From: Chloroflexota bacterium
Lineage (GTDB): Bacteria > Chloroflexota > Anaerolineae > Ardenticatenales > Ardenticatenaceae
Length of the DNA: 5,716 nucleotides
Reading direction: 5' to 3'
Assembly (NCBI GenBank): GCA_003520455.1
Contig: DOUV01000014.1
Span: 1 to 5,716 of the forward strand
The position numbers and the translations under genes were made by a program. The notes below the pieces were generated by a model. It had not been told where the DNA came from, searched no databases, and worked only from the letters and a program-made list of their open reading frames with translations. Each line of letters begins with the position of its first letter. The stretch's first letter is position 1. This document shows, piece by piece, positions 1 to 4,562 of this stretch.

Positions 1-15
1 CAAATTCCTGGGTCC

Positions 16-43
16 ATTATAAAATGGCAGCCGCCTTCCGCAA
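16..43 (-). promoter_or_regulatory. Putative sigma70-type promoter directed out of the left edge
   Basis: On the minus strand a perfect TATAAT (-10, positions 16-21) lies 16 bp after TTGCGG (-35, positions 38-43, matching the conserved TTG). It would start transcription close to position 9 and serve a gene left of the window. The -10 sits inside a small palindrome, CCATT-ATAA-AATGG at 14-27, which could be an operator. A minus-strand ATG at 15-17 overlaps the -10 and has no ribosome binding site, so it is probably not the start. This is a consensus match only; such matches also arise by chance in AT-rich spacers. Confidence 0.35.
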
Positions 44-79
44 TGAGAATAGCTGTTTGTTAATGTTCTATGCCGTTAT

Positions 80-98
80 CCGCAGTCTAAAACTGCGG
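80..98. repeat. 7-bp inverted repeat
   Basis: CCGCAGT (80-86) and ACTGCGG (92-98) are perfect reverse complements around a 5-nt loop, CTAAA. Neither side carries a run of T, so it is not a typical intrinsic terminator. It could be an operator or a hairpin in the 5' leader or 3' tail of a transcript. Confidence 0.45.
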
Positions 99-216
99 CG
101 GATCTCAGTGCCGGCCAAGGACGCCGAAGCTCAGAATTTACACAACTCTTGACATACCGCCCTCGATCATAACTATTGTATTGTGTTGACTCGTAGTCGT
201 TCATCCCTTTCGTTGC

Positions 217-235
217 AAAAGGTGTTAATATCACC
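217..235 (-). terminator. Weak intrinsic terminator after the GlsB-family gene
   Basis: In the minus-strand transcript, GGTG (235-232) pairs with CACC (224-221) in a near-palindrome with one internal mismatch, followed at once by TTTT (220-217). It lies 11 bp beyond the stop of the GlsB-family gene, where a terminator is expected. The stem is short and the T run is only four, so termination would be weak. Confidence 0.35.
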
Positions 236-246
236 AGCCCGAGAGT

Positions 247-531
247 TTAGTCAACTTTCTGTTGAATCCAACAGAAAACATGAAAGATCAAAAGTAACAC
301 TGCTGCACTTAGGCCGGCAAGCACGATGATGTATAAGCCGACCCCGGCGACTGCCGGTTGACCTGCGAGTGGTAACACTGATCGAGCTAAGAAGCCACCA
401 AGGAGCGCTCCCCAAATCCCCACCACCATGCTTGTGAGAACATTCGTAAAGGTTTTTCTGCCCGTGATCATACTGGCTATGGATCCGACAAGCACACCTG
501 AGAGAAGGATGGCGATGGTGTTCAGCAGCAT
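247..531 (-). CDS. GlsB/YeaQ/YmgE-family (transglycosylase-associated) membrane protein
   Basis: A 94-residue, very hydrophobic protein with three predicted membrane helices, roughly residues 4-24, 31-52 and 63-88. Glycine-rich stretches fit the transglycosylase-associated protein family (Pfam PF04226): GVLVGSIASMITG at 12-24 and VVGIWGALLGGFLA at 36-49, the latter matching the family's iiG..GAllGgfl signature. Length (usually 80-100) and topology also fit. Family members are small inner-membrane proteins, often induced by stress; their biochemical role is not established and the 'transglycosylase' label is historical. The start is supported by a GGAG Shine-Dalgarno (540-543) 8 nt upstream of the ATG. 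It is separated by 171 bp from the membrane-anchored protein gene upstream, so it may or may not share that transcript. The Gly-x-x-x-Gly packing suggests a compact helical bundle, possibly oligomeric (inference). Confidence 0.85.
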   Translation of the reverse strand: MLLNTIAILLSGVLVGSIASMITGRKTFTNVLTSMVVGIWGALLGGFLARSVLPLAGQPAVAGVGLYIIVLAGLSAAVLLLIFHVFCWIQQKVD

Positions 532-612
532 GCTTCGTGCTCCAAGAGGGAGTCTATATGAGCCGACTCACCATGCGGGTTCAGCGAAAGACAGAGAACA
601 TGTTGAGGAATG

Positions 613-651
613 AGGAGGGCGCTGGCAGTCTCGCCGGTGCCCTCCTTTCTT
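613..651 (+). terminator. Strong hairpin with U-rich tail, better formed on the plus strand
   Basis: In plus-strand RNA, 613-626 pairs with 633-646 in a 14-bp stem (two G-U wobbles, no mismatch) closed by a 6-nt loop (627-632). A TTTCTT tail follows (646-651). On the minus strand the two wobbles become A-C mismatches and no T run follows the stem. The element lies in the 171-bp gap between the minus-strand genes at 703-1254 and 247-531. It therefore looks like a plus-strand intrinsic terminator although no plus-strand gene is evident. It could also serve as an imperfect transcript-end or processing hairpin for the minus-strand gene that stops at 703. Confidence 0.4.
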
Positions 652-702
652 GCTTGAAGCCTGTCCTTAGACCCTTCGCTGTGAATGAGAGAACGATCCG
701 TG

Positions 703-1254
703 CTACGGTGAAATTGGGGCAGGAGTTGCTGTCGGCACAGCGGCCGGAGGAGTCTCCAGCGGCGAGCGTTGGATCGGAAGCGAGCCAGCACGGTTTGGAA
801 GGGCCCGAACCCGTTGGGCGACCTCATCCGACTTACCGGTGATCGTGAGCATAAAGGGCACCGATCCGTCGACAGCATTGACCATAAAGATTACCCCGCG
901 CTGTGTCCGGGTAACACCCGCGTTGGCCATAGGCAGATCGGCAACACTATCAGCCAGGACGGTGACGACCCACACCGGGGTTCGAAGACCGTATTTGATC
1001 CCTGGACGGTCATAGCTTTCCCAGTTGCCGAGCGCCTCAGATGCTTCTTGGTGGAACATCAACCTGGCATCAATCGCTTGAGGGTGATGCTCCGGACGAA
1101 TTGCCCATACAACCCGCGCGACGGCATCCTCTTGCGTCAAGATCGGCCCTCTGATCTCAGCAGCTCGTGCCCCTTGGTCCTGGAAGTAGGCGACGCCCCC
1201 TATTACAGCCAGACCGACCAACAGACCGAAGATGAGTAAAGTGCTGCGGTCCAT
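703..1254 (-). CDS. Membrane-anchored exported protein with Pro/Thr-rich tail, function unknown
   Basis: A 183-residue protein I do not recognise as a named family. Residues 5-23 form one hydrophobic helix after a short MDRS start; no signal-peptidase site or lipobox is obvious, so a single N-terminal anchor with the rest outside the cytoplasm is likely. A globular part (about 38-150) contains an early helix with ARVVWAI (46-52), a strand-like PVWVVTVLAD (93-102) and GVIFMVNAVDGSV (120-132). The last segment resembles the strand-turn ending 'v-Da-tGev' of PepSY-like folds, but that is only a shape match. The C-terminus (164-183) is a Pro/Thr/Ala-rich tail ending in PTATPAPISP. The ATG is preceded by a perfect AGGAGGT (1258-1264) that overlaps the TAG of the upstream gene. 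The 8-nt gap indicates co-transcription and probably translational coupling with that secreted protein. No cysteine is present. Confidence 0.75.
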   Translation of the reverse strand: MDRSTLLIFGLLVGLAVIGGVAYFQDQGARAAEIRGPILTQEDAVARVVWAIRPEHHPQAIDARLMFHQEASEALGNWESYDRPGIKYGLRTPVWVVTVLADSVADLPMANAGVTRTQRGVIFMVNAVDGSVPFMLTITGKSDEVAQRVRALPNRAGSLPIQRSPLETPPAAVPTATPAPISP

Positions 1255-1257
1255 AGT

Positions 1258-1264
1258 ACCTCCT
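1258..1264 (-). promoter_or_regulatory. Ribosome binding site overlapping the upstream stop codon
   Basis: AGGAGGT on the minus strand lies 3 nt before the ATG at 1254 and shares bases with the TAG stop (1265-1263) of the preceding gene. The overlap fixes the start of the 183-residue protein and suggests terminating ribosomes can reinitiate here. Confidence 0.8.
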
Positions 1265-1982
1265 AGTTATTACCGTAGAACTGCCAACCGTCGATACCGA
1301 AGGGGTGAAGGTCGACGTACTGGTAGGGATCATTACGGACAGCGTGTTCCGGATTACGGGGCCAAAACTCATTCGCTCCAGTCTTCCGTATGATAACAGC
1401 TTCCCGAACGGCAGAAACTCCGATCGCATCGTCGAATTTTCGCGCCCAGCCACCGATCGAGGCACAATCAAGTGGAGCCGTTGGTCCAGGAGGATCAGCC
1501 GTAGCAGCATAGGTCGCGAAGAACCCGTTGAGGTCGGCAGATTGCATGATCCAGTATTGTGGGTTGCCTGTGAGACCGGTTTTCTCTACACGATAGCGCC
1601 GGTGGGTGAAGATCTCATCAGCTTGTTTCAGTCCCATTCGACCGTCATCACCGACCCAAGCCGCCATGAGGTAGACACCCGGTCCCCAAAAGGCGTACTT
1701 CATCCAACCAGCACGAACAATCCTTGTTTCTGTACCGTGGCATTGAAGATCTTCTGAATCATAAGCTGACACAGCCATCCACGACCAGGGGGGCTCGGGA
1801 CCAGATCGAAGTTGCGGATCTGCCCGTTCGATTATCCCTTCAACTCCCATGATCTCGTTTACCCGACGCTCCACAAGCTCAACACGCGGGTTGCCATCGG
1901 GTGCTTCGTGGGCGTATACGGGAAAGCTAGCAAGGCTCAGAACAAGAATGGTGCCAATTAAGGCTACCATAATCAGTCTCAT
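1263..1982 (-). CDS. Secreted protein, function unknown
   Basis: A 239-residue exported protein of no family I can name. It begins with a clear signal peptide: basic MRL, a hydrophobic core to about residue 20, and a likely cut after PVYA (residue 24). The mature part starts with a Pro/Asp/Glu-rich segment containing VERRVNEIMGVEG (37-49). It then has a strongly aromatic region with several Trp and Tyr (WSWMA 66-70, YAFWGPGVYLMAAWVGDDG 96-114, YWIMQ 143-147). Only two cysteines occur, Cys81 and Cys173, which could form a disulfide. The high aromatic content and absence of membrane helices suggest a compact beta-rich secreted domain (inference). The start is supported by AAAGGGG (1988-1994) 5 nt upstream; a second Met at codon 5 would shorten the signal peptide. 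It is the first gene of a pair with the 183-residue membrane-anchored protein, 8 nt downstream, so the two may act together at the cell surface. Confidence 0.75.
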   Translation of the reverse strand: MRLIMVALIGTILVLSLASFPVYAHEAPDGNPRVELVERRVNEIMGVEGIIERADPQLRSGPEPPWSWMAVSAYDSEDLQCHGTETRIVRAGWMKYAFWGPGVYLMAAWVGDDGRMGLKQADEIFTHRRYRVEKTGLTGNPQYWIMQSADLNGFFATYAATADPPGPTAPLDCASIGGWARKFDDAIGVSAVREAVIIRKTGANEFWPRNPEHAVRNDPYQYVDLHPFGIDGWQFYGNN

Positions 1983-2300
1983 GTTGACCCCTTTCTGATA
2001 GAAAAAGAAGGAAACAACGCCGATGGTTTTGGAATAGTATCAAGTCGACCAATGTTGAGAGTTGGTAGCCGGGATAGTTCAGAGTCGGCCGTAATGAGGC
2101 TGACATTTTCGGCCTCGCCCGGCGAGTGTTCCGCCACCGACGCTGCACTCCCGGTGAGCAGTTTCGCCGCTCGATCAAGCTCATGCCTGGTCCTTATCTT
2201 TGCCATTTGCGGAAAGACTACCGCGAGGATCCCGTTCAAACCCGTCAGTCAGGACTTCCTAACCACGCTGGCAGTTGACCTGCCTCCATCCTACCACACC
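1983..2300. other. Leader region with no secure gene
   Basis: About 320 bp upstream of the secreted-protein gene with no recognisable gene. The best candidate is a minus-strand frame ending at 1979, with an ATG at 2206 (75 codons) or a TTG at 2239 (86 codons). Its stop overlaps the next start as ATGA, but it has no Shine-Dalgarno, no family resemblance and mixed third-position composition. A tight palindrome CTCGCC-C-GGCGAG lies at 2114-2126. The region may be an unusually long 5' leader or decayed coding sequence. Confidence 0.4.
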
Positions 2301-2364
2301 TGATATTTCACCGTATTTCAGACCGGTAACGATCTCGAAACATCGTGTAACAGATCTGAAACAT
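2301..2364. promoter_or_regulatory. Tandem direct repeats in operator-like arrangement
   Basis: Read on the minus strand, ATGTTTCAGATCTGTTAC (2364-2347) is followed, exactly 21 bp along, by ATGTTTCGAGATCGTTAC (2343-2326). The outer seven and five bases are identical and the central six differ, giving ATGTTTC-N6-GTTAC twice, two helical turns apart. Next to them TATTTCA occurs twice on the plus strand, at 2304-2310 and 2314-2320, one helical turn apart. Such phasing is typical of binding sites for dimeric or tandem-binding regulators, for example OmpR-family response regulators. A weak TTACCG / TATCAG pair (18-bp gap, minus strand) abuts the repeats and could be an activator-dependent promoter for the genes ending at 1263 and 703. 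The repeats are seen directly; their role is inferred. Confidence 0.45.
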
Positions 2365-2513
2365 TACCCTGTCTCCGGCGCCAGGGGCAGCCGTACCATC
2401 ACCACCGTGCCCTGCCCGACCCGGCTGCGCACGGCGGTCTCGCCGCCGTGCAGCGCCACAAGCCGCTGCACCAGCGCCAGTCCCAGTCCACTCCCTTCCA
2501 CGCCCCGGATGCG
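2364..2513 (-). pseudogene. C-terminal remnant of a sensor histidine kinase (HATPase_c G2 box)
   Basis: The minus strand encodes about 50 residues that are plainly the end of a histidine kinase ATP-binding domain. They contain RGVEGSGLGLALVQRLVALH, which carries the GxGLGL G2 box and the following helix, then GG..AVRSR.GQGTVV.VRLPL, the final two strands, then a TAA stop. The dimerisation/phosphoacceptor helix, N box, G1 box and F box expected in the 150-200 codons upstream are absent. Instead the frame runs into palindromic repeat sequence (2501-2700) and then the 3' end of the peptidase gene. An in-frame GTG at 2585 would start a 73-codon frame, but its first ~25 codons translate the repeat and it has no credible function. 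I read this as the tail of a gene truncated by insertion or deletion; its original partner would have been a response regulator. Confidence 0.75.
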
Positions 2514-2605
2514 GGGCGGGCTAAGCACGTCCGGCGAACCAACCCGAAGGGTTCTGAAGGGGCTGAGCCCCTTCAACCTCGCCACGCGCTGGCTGGGGGA
2601 CAGCC
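2501..2605. repeat. Cluster of four short stem-loops, possible dispersed palindromic repeat
   Basis: Four consecutive perfect stems occur in about 105 bp: CGCCCCG/CGGGGCG (2501-2507 with 2512-2518), AACCC/GGGTT (2541-2545 with 2549-2553), TGAAGGGGC/GCCCCTTCA (2555-2563 with 2567-2575, 3-nt loop) and GGCTG/CAGCC (2591-2595 with 2601-2605). The 9-bp stem is the strongest. The block sits between the peptidase gene and the kinase remnant. No transposase frame is present. The density of palindromes in a non-coding gap suggests a REP- or MITE-like element, which the single window cannot prove. No T run follows the stems on the minus strand, so simple termination of the peptidase transcript is less likely. 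Confidence 0.45.
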
Positions 2606-2713
2606 CTACGCGACGCCGATCAGAGGCGGTGTACCTGGGAGTGCGAGCATCCCGACTGTGGCCGCGGTCGCGCTTCCAGCGACGCGACTCATCCCGACCG
2701 AGTCAGTCCCCTG
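2606..2713. other. GC-rich intergenic tail downstream of the peptidase gene
   Basis: No coding sequence is supported here. The stretch contains GACTC/GAGTC (2686-2690 with 2700-2704, 9-nt loop) and an imperfect palindrome at about 2638-2654 (GGGA, TGC, GCA, TCCC with one bulged G). A CGCG-GT-CGCG motif occurs around 2663-2672. It has the look of a continuation of the palindromic repeat block to its left. No clear intrinsic terminator for the peptidase gene is visible. Confidence 0.4.
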
Positions 2714-4558
2714 TTACTGAACGATGAACGCATCAACATCCACATAGTAGTCGCTGGACGAAAGGTTCTTCACGCCGGTGACCGAAATGTGGATCGTGTG
2801 CACCCCGGCGCCCAAGTTCGTGAAGACGGTATTTTGCTGCCACTGGGTTGAGGCTGAGTAGAGATCAATGGTGCCCTGGTTTACGCCATCGATGGCGATA
2901 GCGGCGATGCCCCGGTTGTAAGTTTTGGTGTACACCCAGGTCACCTGGGTGCCGACGAAGGTGAAGGTGATGGCATCCTCCTTCGTCTTGGACCAACTGT
3001 CTGTTCCCCCATAGGCGCTTGACCAGCCGGTGCCATGCGTCCAGGCGCCAATAGAGTTGAGCTGATAATGCGGATCATCGTAGGTAGTGCCAGAGCGGGC
3101 GGCGGGGAGATCCACCACGAAGGCATCCAGGTCCGAGTAGCCGCCCCCGCCGCCGGCGACCTCAACCTGGATGGTGTGGGAGCCGGGGCTGAACGACCAG
3201 CTTTTGGCGGCCTGCCAGCGGGTCTCCCAGGCGTAACTGCTGGTGGTGCCCTGGGAGGCGCCATCGATGCGGATCGTTTCGCTCCCTCGGTTGGAGGCCA
3301 TGGTGTAGAGCCGGGTGATGCGACTGCCCTCGAAGTTGATCAGCCAGGTCTTACTGCCAACCGAATTGGACCAACTCACCGTATCCGCATAGGCTTTGGA
3401 CCAGGGGCTGCTGTGCGTCCAACTGCCGGTATACGCGACTGATGGCGAGGCGTCGTCGTAGGAGGCGCCGTCCTCACGAACGAACTTGACGGCATCCACC
3501 CCCACCTGGCAATAATTCTGGCCCAAGGCAGAGCCGATCGCATCGTAGCAGTGAACGCGATAGCCTTCCCCTGTCAGATCCGTGAGGGACACGCTCTTGG
3601 CGCTCCCTTTGGGGAAGCGATAGACCCCGATGCTCACCCACTGGTTGTTGAGACCGTTCTGGTCCACCGTGCCGCTGCTCTCTCCGTTGGCATGCTGGAT
3701 CGTATACTTCGCCTGCCAGGTCGTGGCATTGGCGTTGGGGACGTGGACATAGACTTCGTAGATACCCGGCTGGGAGAAGTTGGGCGTCCAGCGAGCCCAG
3801 TAGTCGGCCGTTGCGTGGACGTAGGTCCACCACATATCACTACCGTAGCCCGCCGGTGCCGACCACCAGGACGGACACGAGTTTGGCGGGCAGGGGGTGT
3901 TAAACGGCCCATTGCGCCCCTTGGTGAACCCGCCGGAGTTATTCGAAGTGTCGTCCACGATGATCTCGCCGCGTTCGACCGGCGCCGGAATGGAGCGACT
4001 CGGGTTGGCCCACTGCCCGTCAATCCAGAGCGAAGTACCGCTCTCATTGAAGGGATTGACGTTGGTCCAGGCACCGTTGACATAGCGCTGAACTTGAAAA
4101 TGCAGATGCGGACCAGTAGAGTAGCCGGTGTGGCCGCCCGTCCCAATAACTTGTTCCTGGCTCACCCGCGCGTTCGTCGTTCCCAGTGGGAATGCGGTGG
4201 CACTGAGATGGGCGTACCAGGTCCGGTACCCATTGTCATGGTTGATCCGCACGTAGAGACCGAAACCACAGTTATGACTATCGGTGCTCTCCTGGTGGCA
4301 GCTGTTGTTCCACCATTGGACGCGATCAACAGTGCCGCCGGCTCCGGCGAGGACTCTTTCATAATCCAGACTGCCGAAATCAATAGCGGGATGGCCGGCG
4401 CTATAGTTCTGGCTGATCGTCTCCTCGCCAAAGTACGGCGAGATCAGAAAGGGTGTGGGCGTCTGAGCCCAGGCCTCCTGAGGCGCTGCGACGAGCCTGA
4501 TCAGAGCGCCAAAGAGGAGAAGAAGCCCCCCAATTTTGAGAACGGTTCTGCAAGGCAT
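2714..4558 (-). CDS. Secreted M23 (LytM-type) metallopeptidase with golvesin-like and twin beta-sandwich modules
   Basis: A 614-residue exported protein. Residues 1-31 are a signal peptide (hydrophobic core 8-23, likely cut after AWA). Residues ~38-172 are an M23 endopeptidase domain with its zinc and catalytic residues: HPAID (His56, Asp60), YAHLS (His117) and GPHLHF (His151, His153). The family cleaves peptide cross-links of peptidoglycan or Gly-rich peptides outside the cell. Residues ~197-361 match a golvesin C-terminal-like domain: VDD (201-203), GIYEVYVHVP (265-274), a Gln-x3-W stretch and closing DAVKFV (355-360). Residues 367-482 and 493-613 are two homologous modules sharing YDD, WTH, AY..T.SWS, YT...NRG, IDG..QGT, HTI and DAF.V; they are probably jelly-roll binding domains. 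Cys pairs 87/97, 223/228 and 337/350 suggest disulfides. The start is set by AGGAGGT 6 nt upstream of the ATG. A longer in-frame reading up to 4840 would overlap the propeller gene and lose the signal peptide. Confidence 0.9.
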   Translation of the reverse strand: MPCRTVLKIGGLLLLFGALIRLVAAPQEAWAQTPTPFLISPYFGEETISQNYSAGHPAIDFGSLDYERVLAGAGGTVDRVQWWNNSCHQESTDSHNCGFGLYVRINHDNGYRTWYAHLSATAFPLGTTNARVSQEQVIGTGGHTGYSTGPHLHFQVQRYVNGAWTNVNPFNESGTSLWIDGQWANPSRSIPAPVERGEIIVDDTSNNSGGFTKGRNGPFNTPCPPNSCPSWWSAPAGYGSDMWWTYVHATADYWARWTPNFSQPGIYEVYVHVPNANATTWQAKYTIQHANGESSGTVDQNGLNNQWVSIGVYRFPKGSAKSVSLTDLTGEGYRVHCYDAIGSALGQNYCQVGVDAVKFVREDGASYDDASPSVAYTGSWTHSSPWSKAYADTVSWSNSVGSKTWLINFEGSRITRLYTMASNRGSETIRIDGASQGTTSSYAWETRWQAAKSWSFSPGSHTIQVEVAGGGGGYSDLDAFVVDLPAARSGTTYDDPHYQLNSIGAWTHGTGWSSAYGGTDSWSKTKEDAITFTFVGTQVTWVYTKTYNRGIAAIAIDGVNQGTIDLYSASTQWQQNTVFTNLGAGVHTIHISVTGVKNLSSSDYYVDVDAFIVQ

Positions 4559-4562
4559 CGGA

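Larger units (their letters stand above)
1..246. other. Non-coding stretch at the left edge
   Basis: No open frame here has a credible start or protein-like composition on either strand. The base composition is visibly more AT-rich than the genes to the right. It holds a promoter-like sequence pointing out of the window (16-43), a 7-bp inverted repeat (80-98) and a weak terminator-like hairpin just after the GlsB-family gene (217-235). It reads as an ordinary spacer between two transcription units. Confidence 0.6.

Noticed and set aside
149..179. TTGACA with TATTGT as a plus-strand promoter
   Set aside because: The 19-bp spacing is too long, the -10 matches only four of six bases, and no plus-strand gene follows. 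It is kept only as a weak idea for an antisense RNA, not as a feature.
428..613. 61-codon plus-strand frame ending exactly at the base of the 613-646 hairpin
   Set aside because: It lies mostly antisense to the GlsB-family gene, which has a clear family signature, and has no convincing ribosome binding site. The position of its stop next to the hairpin was noted but is weak evidence.
558..842. 94-codon plus-strand frame with GGGAG 5 nt before its ATG
   Set aside because: It would overlap the 3' end of the 183-residue protein gene by 140 bp, run through the strong hairpin at 613-646, and shows no family resemblance. The Shine-Dalgarno-like match is probably chance.
2275..2727. 150-codon plus-strand frame across the repeat block and kinase remnant
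   Set aside because: Its translation is Arg/Ser/Pro/Thr-rich with no domain, it covers palindromic non-coding sequence, and the opposite strand encodes the recognisable kinase G2 box.
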